A DNA stretch of 64,000 nucleotides from contig CAZHMD010000012.1 in assembly GCA_964533735.1 (NCBI GenBank), positions 9,695 to 73,694 on the forward strand, read 5' to 3'. The notes beneath the pieces are model-generated. The model was not told the origin of the DNA. It saw only the letters and a list, made by a program, of their open reading frames with translations, and searched no databases. Each line of letters starts with the position of its first letter. Positions within the stretch are counted from its first letter, which is position 1. A program made the translations under genes and the position numbers. The DNA comes from UBA6107 sp964533735. GTDB lineage: Bacteria > Chloroflexota > Anaerolineae > Anaerolineales > Anaerolineaceae. Shown piece by piece: positions 52,125 to 61,655 of this stretch.

Positions 52125-52277
52125 GGTTTTTTTATTGGTTCCATTGAGTTTATTGTAAAACAATATCCATGATTCCTGGAAAGGCATCCAGGGTTGTGTG
52201 CTTAGGGAAGACACGCGAATCATACCATCTCCAATGGGAAGTAATAATTAAATTGCATTGTGACCCGGTTGAGGGAA

Positions 52278-53540
52278 TTAATCCAAATTCCGCACAGAAC
52301 GGTTGGCTAAGCCGACCAGGGCAAGGATTACCGTGAGCCCTCCCCCGATGATAAACACCAGCGGTGCACCAATCAGGTCCGTTGCCCAGCCGGAGATGCC
52401 GTACCCTATCGGCAGCAGGACGAAAGACCCAAGCGCATCGATGGAGGAAACCCGGCCCAACAACTCGCGCGGCACAAGTTCCTGCAGTGAGTTGGTCCAG
52501 ATCAAGCCGAAGATGGAAACAAAGAATCCTTCCACGAAGGCAGCGGCAGCCAGTAAAGGGATAGAAACCGAAATTCCAAAAATTCCAATGGCCGCCCCAA
52601 ATGCGATCGTGGAGATGTAAGCCAATGGTCCACGGCGCCTGATCACCTTAAAACTGCCGATAAACACCGCCCCCACCACAAATCCGACCGCACTCATGGA
52701 GGTAAATAGACCCAAAACTTCCACATTGGCATGCAAATTGTCTTTAATCAAAAAGGGTAAGGATACCGACATCGGACTGCTGGTGGCGTTGACAAAACCG
52801 AAAATGACGATGGTGATCCACAGCCAGGGCGAAGCGATCACTGCCAGGTAGCCCTCTCGCAGGTCCTTGAGGGCTGATCGCATCCCGGCTTTTGCCGGAG
52901 AAGTGGAAGCCAGCCCTTCAGCGGTAATCGCTGGCTTGGGAGCCACGTTCAATTCGGGGTTTGACCGCAGGATGAGAAGGATGCACACTGCCGAGATTAC
53001 GAAAGACAGCGCGTCCAGTCCAAAGGCCAGGGGCGTACCGCCAAAAGCAACGATCGACGCACCAATAGCTGGTCCAATGATACTTGTACCGCGTTGGAAG
53101 AGGCTGGTCAATGAGTTGGCGCTCGGCAGCAGTTCCCTGGGTGTAATCTCAGGGACGGTGGCAGTATACGCCGGATGGAAAAAGGCACTCACCAGCCCAA
53201 ATACCACACTGGCGATGTAGATATGCCACACCTCCAGCCATCCCAGGAATGCTAAAAGCGTGATGACCGCAACCACGATACCGTTGAACACGTCTGAGAA
53301 CAGCATAATGCGCAGGCGGGGGAAGCGGTCAGTGGCTACGCCGCCAATGAGCAGGAAGATCAGCATGGGAACTGAAGAGAAAATCAGTACCGTTCCCATA
53401 GCAGTGGCGGAATGCGTTTTTTCCAGCACCCACCACGCCAGTGTGATGCGAAAAAGGCTGTCCCCCAGTCGCGAGGTGGTCTGCCCACCCAAAAGAAGGG
53501 CAAAAGGACGGTGGGTGAGTGATTTGAATAAGGTCAACAA
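52278..53540 (-). CDS. MFS transporter, DHA3-type
   Basis: 420 residues, about 12 helices. The first loop motif GGVATDRFPRLRIMLFSD and the N-terminal FALLLGGQTTSRLGDSLFRITLAWWV are those of DHA3 (MefA/enterobactin exporter-like) MFS proteins. Probably exports a drug or siderophore-like compound; the substrate is unknown. It is on the minus strand and its start faces the SRP RNA gene. Confidence 0.86.
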   Translation of the reverse strand: MLTLFKSLTHRPFALLLGGQTTSRLGDSLFRITLAWWVLEKTHSATAMGTVLIFSSVPMLIFLLIGGVATDRFPRLRIMLFSDVFNGIVVAVITLLAFLGWLEVWHIYIASVVFGLVSAFFHPAYTATVPEITPRELLPSANSLTSLFQRGTSIIGPAIGASIVAFGGTPLAFGLDALSFVISAVCILLILRSNPELNVAPKPAITAEGLASTSPAKAGMRSALKDLREGYLAVIASPWLWITIVIFGFVNATSSPMSVSLPFLIKDNLHANVEVLGLFTSMSAVGFVVGAVFIGSFKVIRRRGPLAYISTIAFGAAIGIFGISVSIPLLAAAAFVEGFFVSIFGLIWTNSLQELVPRELLGRVSSIDALGSFVLLPIGYGISGWATDLIGAPLVFIIGGGLTVILALVGLANRSVRNLD

Positions 53541-53747
53541 TAGCTCCAGGGAATACTACGGGTTTAATGAATATGTAATTTCTACAGTATAGCAGAATGA
53601 TAAATCCAGTTTCGCTTAATTTGTGGTCGAGGTTTTTGCCTTTCATTTTCAGTGTTTTCTTTAGACAGCGTTTACGGTTCTCGGTATTTTCTCTTCAGTG
53701 TATTCTGTGTATTCCGTGGTTAAAAAATTTATGGTATCCTTAACCCC

Positions 53748-53856
53748 GCGCCCGGATGGGACCGGCGCGGCAGAGCCCTGCGAACCCCGTCAGGTCCGAG
53801 AGGAAGCAGCGGTAAGGAGGATCCTCTGGGCGCCGCCGGCAAACCTGTCCGGACGC
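53748..53856 (+). ncRNA. ffs: Signal recognition particle RNA, small bacterial type
   Basis: Contains the near-invariant apical part: GTCAGGTCCGAGAGGAAGC and the following AGCGGTAAG, with the GGAA tetraloop. The 5' GCGCCCGGATGGG pairs with CCTGTCCGGACGC at the 3' end with one mismatch. It binds Ffh to target membrane proteins. The length is about 109 bases, as in other 4.5S-type RNAs. A short T-run follows. Confidence 0.95.
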
Positions 53857-53881
53857 ACTTTTAACCTCAAGGCATAAATCC

Positions 53882-54781
53882 ATGACAACACCCCCGGTAT
53901 GCAGTTACGAAGGTTCCGACTATCAAACCTCCTTCTGGGAGAAGGGCGGACGCGCTTACGAGGACGCCTGTGAAGCCAGCGCCCTCAAACGCCTGCTCCC
54001 CCCCCAGGGCGAGCACCTGCTTGAACTGGGTGCCGGCGCCGGGCGAAACACCCCGCGCTACCACGGTTATAAGCGCATCACCCTGCTGGATTACTCGCGC
54101 ACGCAGTTGGAACAAGCCCGCGAGAAACTGGGCGATTCCCCGCGTTACCGCTATATCGCCGCCGACATCTATCACCTGCCATTCGTACCGGGCGTTTTTG
54201 ACGGCGCCACCATGATCCGTACCCTGCACCACATGGCAGATGCCCCGCTCGCGCTGGCGCAGGTGGAAAGCGCCCTGCAGCCGGGAGCCGCTTTCATCCT
54301 TGAATACGCCAACAAGCGCAACATCAAAAGCATTCTGCGTTATCTCTTCCGCAAGCAGCCCTGGTCGCCGTTCACCCGCGAACCTGTGGAATACATCCCG
54401 CTTAATTTTGACTTTCACCCCACCTCCATCCGCAAATGGATGGACGACCTGGGGTTCAGTATCATCCGCACCCTTACCGTCAGCCACTTCCGCATGGGGC
54501 TGCTCAAGCGCCTCTTCCCCGTACGCTTTTTGACCTGGCTGGACAGCCTGGCAGCGCTCACCGGCAACTGGTGGCAGCTCAGCCCGAGCGTTTTCCTGCT
54601 CACCCACACCAGCCTGGAGGGCACCTCCGCTCCTGAAAGCGCCTTCTTTGCCTGCCCGGCCTGCGGCACTCCGCTGGAGGATACGCCCCCCCTGCTGCGC
54701 TGCAGCCGCTGCCAGCATGAATACCCGATGCTCAATGGCATCTACGATTTCCGCCTCGATCCTCCCGCCGGGGTGAACTGA
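53882..54781 (+). CDS. SAM-dependent methyltransferase with C-terminal zinc ribbon
   Basis: 299 residues. Motif I is LLELGAGAGRNTPRY, then ITLLDYS. A type 11 core extends to about 160. The C-terminus (about 258-292) has CPACGTP and RCSRCQHEYPMLNGIYDFR, a Trm112-like four-cysteine ribbon that more often sits at the N-terminus in such proteins. Substrate unknown. The pcrA start lies 3 bases after the stop, so they are in one unit. Confidence 0.82.
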   Translation: MTTPPVCSYEGSDYQTSFWEKGGRAYEDACEASALKRLLPPQGEHLLELGAGAGRNTPRYHGYKRITLLDYSRTQLEQAREKLGDSPRYRYIAADIYHLPFVPGVFDGATMIRTLHHMADAPLALAQVESALQPGAAFILEYANKRNIKSILRYLFRKQPWSPFTREPVEYIPLNFDFHPTSIRKWMDDLGFSIIRTLTVSHFRMGLLKRLFPVRFLTWLDSLAALTGNWWQLSPSVFLLTHTSLEGTSAPESAFFACPACGTPLEDTPPLLRCSRCQHEYPMLNGIYDFRLDPPAGVN

Positions 54782-54784
54782 TCC

Positions 54785-57001
54785 ATGCCCGACCATCTGC
54801 TGGATGATCTCAACCCGCCGCAGCGCCAGGCTGTTACCGCTGGTGACGGGCAGGTGCTCGTGCTTGCCGGCCCCGGTTCGGGCAAGACGCGTGTTCTCAC
54901 ACGCCGCCTGGCTTATCTCATCGACCGCAAAGGCATCCCGGCTTATGACATCATCGCCGTCACCTTCACCAACAAAGCCGCACGCGAAATGGAAAGCCGC
55001 GTGGTCAACATGGTCAACCAGAGCCTCGAAGGCATCTGGCTGGGAACCTTTCACGCCATGTGCGCCCGCCTGCTGCGGCGTGAATCCGCCCAGCTCCCCT
55101 TCAGCGCCAATTTCGTCATCTTCGACGCCAGTGACCAGGAAACACTCATCAAACGCGCCCTGCGTGAACTGAATATCGACGACAAAACGCATCGCCCTGC
55201 CGGTGTGCACGCCGCCATCTCCGCCGCCAAGAACGACCTGCAGCTCCCTAAAGATGTACCACGCGGCAGTTACCGTGATGAAGTGGTTGCCCGTGTCTAC
55301 GAGAAGTACCAGGAGATGCTGCAGCTCAACAACGCGGTTGATTTTGATGACCTGTTGCTCTACACAGCCAATTTACTTCAAAATAATCCGAACGTTGCCG
55401 AGAAATACGCGCGCCGCTTCCGGCACGTGCTCGTGGACGAATTCCAGGACACCAACCTGGCGCAATATGTCATGCTCAAACAGCTCGCGTCCTATCATCA
55501 CAACATCTTCGTGGTGGGGGATGAAGATCAGTCCATTTACCGCTGGCGCGGAGCGGATTACCGCAATGTGCTGCGCTTCGAGAAGGACTACCCCAAATGT
55601 GAGACCATCCTGCTGGAGCAGAATTACCGCTCCACCCAGAATGTGCTGGATGCCGCCCGCCAGGTGATCGACCGCAACCGCAACCGTACCCCCAAGCGCC
55701 TCTTCACCGAACGCGGTAGCGGCAGCAAGATCATCCAGTACGTGGCGGTGGATGATGTGGCGGAAAGCGCCTTCGTGGTGGATACCATCCAGCAGTACCT
55801 TAAAACTGGCAAAGCCAGCGCCAACGATTTTGCCGTGATGTACCGCACCAACGCCCAGTCCCGCATCATCGAGGAAACCCTCATGCATGCGGGCATCCCC
55901 TACCGCCTGGTGGGTGCACAGAAATTCTACGGCCGGCGCGAGGTCAAGGACATCATCTCTTTCCTGCGCCTGGTGGAAAACCCCGACGACGAGGTCAGTT
56001 TGCTGCGCGTGATCAACGTCCCTCCGCGCAATATCGGCGACAAGACCGTGTCCACCCTGCAGTCGGCTGCCAGCCAGGTCGGTCTCAGCCTGGGCGCGCT
56101 GGTGCTCGATCTGGGGAAACACCAGGATTCCTCTCCGTACTGGATGGCGGTTGGCAGACCGGCTGAAAAAGCGGTGGATGTTGGCGCGATGCTGGCAGAA
56201 TGGCAGTCACTGAAAGACAAGATCTCGCTGCTCTCACTGTTCGACCGCATTATTGAAGATACCCGTTACGAGGCATTCATCAACGATCAGACCGAGGATG
56301 GCAACGACCGCTGGGATAACGTGCAGGAACTGCGCCGCCTGGCGTTGGATTACCAGGAGAAAGGGTTGACCGAATTCCTGCAGAATCTGGCGCTTGTCTC
56401 TGACCAGGACACCATTCCCTCCGCTGACGTCGAAGACCCAGAGCAGCCGCGCGGAGCGGTGACCCTGCTGACCCTGCACACAGCAAAGGGGCTCGAGTAC
56501 AGCCACGTATTCATCATCGGTCTGGATGAAGGACTGCTGCCGCACAGCCGTTCGCGTGATGATCCTGAAGAGATGGCAGAGGAACGCCGCCTGTTTTACG
56601 TAGGGATGACCAGGGCGAAAAATCAACTCTACCTGTTGCGCGCTGAAAGGCGGCGCACATTCAACATGTGGGATTACGGCGAACCATCGCGTTTTCTGGC
56701 AGACATCAACACTGACCTGGTGCTCAACCAGGGTCGGCACGCCACCTCGCGCCGCGAAACTTATGAAAGTGATTTCCGCTGGAGCACCACCGGGGTTTCC
56801 ACACCCAGGCAGTACAAAGTGGAAACACCCAAAGAGTCCCGCTACAAACCCGGCATGCGCGTGCGCACCAATTCCTGGGGAGATGGCGTGGTGCTGGAAA
56901 GCAAAATTGATACCGACGGCGAGGAAACCGTGGACGTGCATTTTGAGTCTGTTGGTTTCAAGCGCGTACTGGCCTCGCTGGCTAATCTTGAAATAATCTA
57001 A
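54785..57001 (+). CDS. pcrA: ATP-dependent DNA helicase PcrA/UvrD
   Basis: 738 residues of superfamily 1A. Walker A is AGPGSGKTRVLTRRL (about 28-42), motif II DEFQDTN, motif III GDEDQSIYRWRGA, motif IV EQNYRS, motif V TLHTAKGLEY, motif VI FYVGMTRAK. The C-terminus has a Tudor-like YKPGMRVRTNSWGDGVVLES, which is the PcrA interaction domain. It unwinds DNA in repair and removes RNA polymerase or RecA from DNA. It follows the methyltransferase gene directly. Confidence 0.95.
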   Translation: MPDHLLDDLNPPQRQAVTAGDGQVLVLAGPGSGKTRVLTRRLAYLIDRKGIPAYDIIAVTFTNKAAREMESRVVNMVNQSLEGIWLGTFHAMCARLLRRESAQLPFSANFVIFDASDQETLIKRALRELNIDDKTHRPAGVHAAISAAKNDLQLPKDVPRGSYRDEVVARVYEKYQEMLQLNNAVDFDDLLLYTANLLQNNPNVAEKYARRFRHVLVDEFQDTNLAQYVMLKQLASYHHNIFVVGDEDQSIYRWRGADYRNVLRFEKDYPKCETILLEQNYRSTQNVLDAARQVIDRNRNRTPKRLFTERGSGSKIIQYVAVDDVAESAFVVDTIQQYLKTGKASANDFAVMYRTNAQSRIIEETLMHAGIPYRLVGAQKFYGRREVKDIISFLRLVENPDDEVSLLRVINVPPRNIGDKTVSTLQSAASQVGLSLGALVLDLGKHQDSSPYWMAVGRPAEKAVDVGAMLAEWQSLKDKISLLSLFDRIIEDTRYEAFINDQTEDGNDRWDNVQELRRLALDYQEKGLTEFLQNLALVSDQDTIPSADVEDPEQPRGAVTLLTLHTAKGLEYSHVFIIGLDEGLLPHSRSRDDPEEMAEERRLFYVGMTRAKNQLYLLRAERRRTFNMWDYGEPSRFLADINTDLVLNQGRHATSRRETYESDFRWSTTGVSTPRQYKVETPKESRYKPGMRVRTNSWGDGVVLESKIDTDGEETVDVHFESVGFKRVLASLANLEII

Positions 57002-57019
57002 CCCCACCAATCGAGACCT

Positions 57020-58522
57020 ATGCTTGCCTTACTAGCCCTCATTCCCATCCTTGTGGTTTTGCTCCTGATGCTCGTCTTCCGCCTCGGAAGTCATTTCGCC
57101 GCACTGGCGGGCTGGGCAGCAGCCATACTCGTGGGAGTGCTCGCCTTCGGGCTTACCTGGCAGGTATTCTGGGTTTCCCAGGCCAAGGGTTTTCTGCTGA
57201 CCCTGAACGTGTTTTACCTCCTCTGGACAGCCCTGTTCCTCTATCACCTGGTGGATCAGTCCGGCGGCATTCGCGCCATTGCTCAATCGCTGCAGCGCGT
57301 CATCCCGGATACGGGTTGGTTGATCCTGGTGCTGGCATGGATGTTCACCGGGTTAATCGAGAACGTGGCAGGTTTTGGGCTTCCCATCACCATTGGCGCA
57401 CCCATGCTCACCGCGTTGGGGGTATCTCCGGTCATAGCGGTGGCGTCCACAGCCATCGGGCACTCATGGTCAGTCATCACCAGCGGTATGGCGCTGGCAT
57501 TCCGCACGCTCACCGATATCACCGGCACCGATCCGGCAGCCCTCTTCCCGCCCACGGCGGTACTGGGCAGTATCGCCATCCTGCTCACAGGGCTCTCAAC
57601 AGCATGGATCCTCAAGCAGATGAAACACTGGCGCAAGGTTATCCTGTTGGCAGTGATCGTCAGTGCTGTACACGCCCTATCCGGTTTGTTGGGGCTAATC
57701 ACCCTCGGTTCGTTCATCGCTTCCATCATCGGAATCCTGGCAGGTATCCTGCTCGGCAAAAAACCTGCCGATTGGAAACCGAACATGGAAAAGGATAAGC
57801 ACCTTTTGGGCGGGGTGTTGACCTACGGATTTTTGATCGCGGTGATCATGGTCGCCACCCTGGTGAAACCTTTGAATACCTTCCTGTCTCAATATACCTG
57901 GACGCTGGCGTTCCCTGCGGTGACCACCACCTTTGGGCATGCCACCGCTGCAGGCAATGGTTACCTCTTCCGGTATCTCACCCACCCGGGTACGTTCATC
58001 CTGTTGACTTCTCTCGTCGCGCTGGTTGTCTTCCCGCGGTTCAAGGGGTATCAGATCGGCAAAGCCGGGGTCGCTTTCACCAGGATGGTGAAATCTGGCG
58101 TTCCGGCCACTCTTGGAACCCTCTTCATGATCTGTATTGCCACTTTAATGGAGCACACTGGCATGACCCTGCGCCTTGCGGAAGGCATCAGTCAGCTGGC
58201 AGGTTCCATTTACCCGCTTTTTGCAGCACTTGTCGGCATCACTGGTACATTTATCACTGGCAGCAATACCAATTCCAACGTGGTGTTGGGCATCATGCAA
58301 AAGGAAGTTGCCGCGCTGTTGAAACTCTCGCCGCTCGTCATCCTGGCGGCTCAAACGGTGGGCGGTGCTTTGGGAAGTATGATTGCGCCCGCGAAACTGG
58401 CAGTGGGTACAAGCACCAGTGCCATCAAGGGCAGCGAGGGCGAGATCCTGCGCATAACCCTTCCCATCGGGTTGGGGTGTATCGCTATCATCGGTTTGGC
58501 AGCTTGGTTGATGCTTCTCTAG
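57020..58522 (+). CDS. L-lactate permease family transporter
   Basis: 500 residues, about 13 helices, LctP/LldP family. Characteristic stretches are GLIENVAGFGLPITIGAPML near 113 and HTGMTLRLAEGIS, with FITGSNTNSNVVLGIMQ near 412. It should carry lactate, or glycolate, with protons. No lactate dehydrogenase genes are in the window. The ribosome site is weak. Confidence 0.88.
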   Translation: MLALLALIPILVVLLLMLVFRLGSHFAALAGWAAAILVGVLAFGLTWQVFWVSQAKGFLLTLNVFYLLWTALFLYHLVDQSGGIRAIAQSLQRVIPDTGWLILVLAWMFTGLIENVAGFGLPITIGAPMLTALGVSPVIAVASTAIGHSWSVITSGMALAFRTLTDITGTDPAALFPPTAVLGSIAILLTGLSTAWILKQMKHWRKVILLAVIVSAVHALSGLLGLITLGSFIASIIGILAGILLGKKPADWKPNMEKDKHLLGGVLTYGFLIAVIMVATLVKPLNTFLSQYTWTLAFPAVTTTFGHATAAGNGYLFRYLTHPGTFILLTSLVALVVFPRFKGYQIGKAGVAFTRMVKSGVPATLGTLFMICIATLMEHTGMTLRLAEGISQLAGSIYPLFAALVGITGTFITGSNTNSNVVLGIMQKEVAALLKLSPLVILAAQTVGGALGSMIAPAKLAVGTSTSAIKGSEGEILRITLPIGLGCIAIIGLAAWLMLL

Positions 58523-58549
58523 CGTTTGGTTTCAAGAATCTCTATTGCG

Positions 58550-58987
58550 TTACATGCCGGTCACGGCGCGCTGCACGAATGTCAGTACCGCCATAATGAG
58601 GAAGAGCACGATCGACGCAACAGACCAGCCTTTACCGGCGTGTGAAGCAATGCCCAGTAATCCCCCGGAACCCGCGAAGAACAAGACCACATAAGTGATT
58701 ACCATCCAGCGGGTATTCCTGAAATCCATTTTAAGAACATAATCCAGCAGGAGCTCAACCACCAGCCACAGCAGCATTGCCCCGATCTGGATGTAATAAA
58801 TGGTTGGACGATTGTATTTCGGGGCGTTGATGAGCAGGTATACCAAAGGAATGGCTAAGGCAAATTCGAAATAGCCGATCCAGTGTCCGATCTGGGGTTT
58901 GCCAAGCAGGCGAAATGTGAATACCAGGATTGCAGAGATAAAGAAGGCGACTGCGGTCAGCGCGCCGATCAAGTTCAATTTTTCCAT
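58550..58987 (-). CDS. Small membrane protein of unknown function
   Basis: 145 residues with about five hydrophobic segments (LIGALTAVAFFISAILVFTF, then GYFEFALAIPLVYLLI and more). GGAGG lies 6 bases before the ATG at 58987; the frame opens at 59020. No family recognised. It is downstream of mrp on the same strand (59-base gap). Confidence 0.68.
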   Translation of the reverse strand: MEKLNLIGALTAVAFFISAILVFTFRLLGKPQIGHWIGYFEFALAIPLVYLLINAPKYNRPTIYYIQIGAMLLWLVVELLLDYVLKMDFRNTRWMVITYVVLFFAGSGGLLGIASHAGKGWSVASIVLFLIMAVLTFVQRAVTGM

Positions 58988-59046
58988 CGTTTCCCTCCAT
59001 TGTTGAAGAAACGATGCCATTATGGCGCGAAATAATGAGAAATTGA

Positions 59047-60099
59047 TTAATCCAGTTGCTGCACGACATGTTCCAGAACGGTGATTTTGGCAGCATCATA
59101 ATCTTCGATCCTGCCGGCGTCTGCCAGGGTGGTAAGCACTTGGTCCAACGGCAGCCTGGCAGTGGTTTGCCCGCCAACGCTACGCATCAGGTCTTCCAGG
59201 TGGCTGGGTCCGAAAATTTCATGTTTTTCGCCGCAACCCGGGCAAATGAAATAACTCATGTTTTCCACTACTGCCAGCACGGGGACGTTCAGCTGCTTGA
59301 GCATAGCGGATGCTTTTTTCACCACCATTCCGGCCAGTTGCTGCGGGGAGGTCACCAGCACCACGCCGTTCACCGGCAGGGACTGCATCACCGTCAGTGA
59401 GGCATCTGAGGTACCCGGCGGGAGATCCACCAGCAGCACATCCAGGCTGCCCCACAGCACATCACTCCAAAACTGCTGGATCATGCCTGCGATCATCGGT
59501 CCGCGCCAGATGACTGCCGCATCCTCGGTGGGGACCATCAGGTTGGTGGAAACCACCTTGATGCCCAATCCAGTAACTGCAGGCAGGATACCCTGCTTGC
59601 TCCCGCGCAAGCCGCCCGCGGGCAGGCCAAAGAATTTGGGGATGCTCGGACCGGTGATATCGGCGTCGAGGATGCCGACTTTCTTGCATGCCCGCGCCAA
59701 TTCACAAGCTAGCAGTGCGGTGACCGAAGACTTGCCAACGCCCCCCTTTCCGCTCATCACCGCAATGACGCGTTTGACCTGGTTGAAACTGTTGAGCCTG
59801 GGCAGCTGCGGTTTGCCGCTGGCGAAAATCTTTTTGCGCTCTTCGTCGCTCATCGCCCCAAAGGTGATGCTGACAGAATTGACCCCCGGAATCGCTGAGA
59901 CTGCCGCCCGGGCATCACGTTCCATCTGGTTCTTCATCGGGCAGCTGGGGATGGTCAGCGCCAGGGTAAAGCTCACTCCCCCATCGGGTGAGATCACGAG
60001 GTCTTTCACCATGCCTAACTCGACCAGGTTGCGGTCCAGTTCCGGATCTTTTACTTTGGATAATGCGTCTAATACTTGCTGCTGTTCGATCATCGTCAC
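59047..60099 (-). CDS. Mrp/NBP35-type iron-sulfur carrier ATPase
   Basis: 350 residues. An N-terminal MIP18-like (DUF59) domain spans about 1-85 with Cys53. The P-loop GKGGVGKSS is at 117-125 and a C-terminal CPGCGEKHE holds the CxxC that binds a bridging 4Fe-4S cluster. It delivers clusters to apo-proteins. The start is GTG at 60099 or ATG six bases later (60093); AGAGG stands before both. Confidence 0.92.
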   Translation of the reverse strand: MTMIEQQQVLDALSKVKDPELDRNLVELGMVKDLVISPDGGVSFTLALTIPSCPMKNQMERDARAAVSAIPGVNSVSITFGAMSDEERKKIFASGKPQLPRLNSFNQVKRVIAVMSGKGGVGKSSVTALLACELARACKKVGILDADITGPSIPKFFGLPAGGLRGSKQGILPAVTGLGIKVVSTNLMVPTEDAAVIWRGPMIAGMIQQFWSDVLWGSLDVLLVDLPPGTSDASLTVMQSLPVNGVVLVTSPQQLAGMVVKKASAMLKQLNVPVLAVVENMSYFICPGCGEKHEIFGPSHLEDLMRSVGGQTTARLPLDQVLTTLADAGRIEDYDAAKITVLEHVVQQLD

Positions 60100-60137
60100 C
60101 GATCCTCTTTCTGCGGGGATGGATTATTGAAGTTGAT

Positions 60138-60143
60138 TATAAT
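60138..60143 (+). promoter_or_regulatory. Candidate -10 box for the GerMN lipoprotein gene
   Basis: TATAAT, 21 bases before the ATG and followed by a normal GGAGGG site. It lies in the divergent gap with mrp. No clear -35. Confidence 0.45.
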
Positions 60144-60164
60144 TGACCCATAGCGGAGGGAAAA

Positions 60165-60707
60165 ATGAAAATAAAGCGAGTTCTTATTTTATTGTTGGTC
60201 GTACTTTTCCTGCCAGCCTGCAATATCTCAGTTGACCTTTTCAATACCCCCGAACCCACCACCCCGGTTGCCACAGCAGCTCTCCCAACGGTGGTGCCGA
60301 TGCAAACCATCACAGTTTACTTTACCAACCAGGCCCGCTTTGAAGTGGGAACTGAGCCGTATGAAGATGCGGTCACTCGCGAAGTCCCGGCGCATGCCGA
60401 CCCCATGTTCGCCGTGCTGGATCAATTCTTCCTTGGACCCACCGCCGAAGAATCCGCCAAGGGTCTGATCCGGGTGGACAGCGGATTTACCCAATTGCGT
60501 AACTTGACCCTTATTAATGGCATTGCCCGCGTGTACCTGGGCGGGGTTTGCAGCAACAATGGCGCAGCCTATTCAGTCGCCAACCTGATCAGCAAAAATC
60601 TAAGCCAATTCCCGCAGATCACTGCCGTCAAGATCTACGACGAGAACGACAGCAACCTGGATCCTGATTCCAACATGAGTTCGCTGCCTTACTGCCTCGA
60701 GCCGTAA
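60165..60707 (+). CDS. GerMN-domain lipoprotein
   Basis: 180 residues. Signal peptide with lipobox LPAC at about 16-19, a Thr/Pro linker, then a GerMN domain: ITVYFTNQARF, MFAVLDQFFLGPTAEE, NGIARVYLG, NLISKNLSQFPQITAVKIY. GerMN domains occur in envelope lipoproteins of spore and non-spore formers (GerM, LpqB). The role here is unknown; probably at the cell surface. Confidence 0.87.
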   Translation: MKIKRVLILLLVVLFLPACNISVDLFNTPEPTTPVATAALPTVVPMQTITVYFTNQARFEVGTEPYEDAVTREVPAHADPMFAVLDQFFLGPTAEESAKGLIRVDSGFTQLRNLTLINGIARVYLGGVCSNNGAAYSVANLISKNLSQFPQITAVKIYDENDSNLDPDSNMSSLPYCLEP

Positions 60708-60747
60708 GCTGTCACCAGTCTGCGCGTCATATAACGTGCCGGGATGA

Positions 60748-60753
60748 TATAAT
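60748..60753 (+). promoter_or_regulatory. Candidate -10 box for a leaderless message (SGNH gene)
   Basis: TATAAT ends exactly 6 bases before the ATG at 60760, the spacing of the two leaderless promoters at 27762 and 35573. No good -35 is visible. Confidence 0.5.
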
Positions 60754-60759
60754 CCCGGC

Positions 60760-61422
60760 ATGGAAATTCCCTTTTTACTTGCCATGCTCGTGGTTCTTAT
60801 TGTGCTCTTTTTCTTGAGCCGGGCAGCAGTGGAGCGTATTGAAAAAAATCATTACGAACAGCGTGCTGACCTCTACCGCTTTACTCCTATCAAGGAAGGC
60901 GATATCGTCTTCATGGGCGACAGTATCACCGACGGCGGCTGCTGGGAGGAGTTCTTCCCTGGGTTGCCGGTAAAGAACCGCGGCATTAACGCTGATACTA
61001 CAGAGGGCGTCCTCAACCGCCTGGGAACGATCCTTTACCGCTCGCCGGCAGCCATATTTCTGCTCATCGGCACAAACGATCTCAACTGGTGGGCTTACCG
61101 CCATGATGATGAGATCCTGGAAACCTACGAAAAGATTCTGCAGAACTGCATGATGGTCTCTCCCGCCACTAAAGTATTTGTCCAATCCATCCTTCCTCGC
61201 AAAAAAAGATTTTCAAAACATATCATCAGCCTAAACAAAAGGCTGCAGGCATTGGCAAAAAAGTATGGGGATGAATACATCGACCTGTATCCACGTTTTG
61301 TGGATAAAGAAGGGGCAATGAAATCTCATTTCACCAATGACCACCTGCACCTCTTGTCCCCCGGATATAAGAAATGGGTGGAGATTCTAACCCCTTACCT
61401 GCAGGATATTGGCAAAAACTGA
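60760..61422 (+). CDS. SGNH/GDSL-family hydrolase with N-terminal membrane anchor
   Basis: 220 residues. A hydrophobic N-terminus (LLAMLVVLIVLFFLS) is followed by block I GDSIT (about 54-58), block II NRGINAD, block III GTNDLNWW and block V DHLHLL, giving Ser, Gly, Asn and Asp-His catalytic residues. Likely removes acyl or acetyl groups from sugars or lipids. It has no ribosome site; TATAAT lies 6 bases before the ATG. Confidence 0.88.
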   Translation: MEIPFLLAMLVVLIVLFFLSRAAVERIEKNHYEQRADLYRFTPIKEGDIVFMGDSITDGGCWEEFFPGLPVKNRGINADTTEGVLNRLGTILYRSPAAIFLLIGTNDLNWWAYRHDDEILETYEKILQNCMMVSPATKVFVQSILPRKKRFSKHIISLNKRLQALAKKYGDEYIDLYPRFVDKEGAMKSHFTNDHLHLLSPGYKKWVEILTPYLQDIGKN

Positions 61423-61655
61423 CTCCTGACCCGGGATTCATTTGCATTTCTGTAAACAATATCGAGCAACCCGAGTCTTAGCTGGGGGTTGTAAGCAGTA
61501 CCTGCTTTGTCATATTTCCGGTTGTTTTTTCAATCAAAAGATATGCCTTAAAAGGTGCCGGGAATATGTCCTGGCGATGGTACATTTCGTGCATCTACAA
61601 GGTATCCTTACTGGTGCCTGTTAGGAAGATTACTGGTTGGGCTGGAGAGCTTTGA
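61423..61655. other. Intergenic gap before plsC, nothing recognised
   Basis: 233 bases without a gene, terminator or clear promoter. Confidence 0.5.

Noticed and set aside
53867..55210. Long minus-strand open frame (447 codons) opposite the methyltransferase and pcrA
   Set aside because: Shadow of two well-supported genes; composition is typical of antisense frames in GC-rich DNA.
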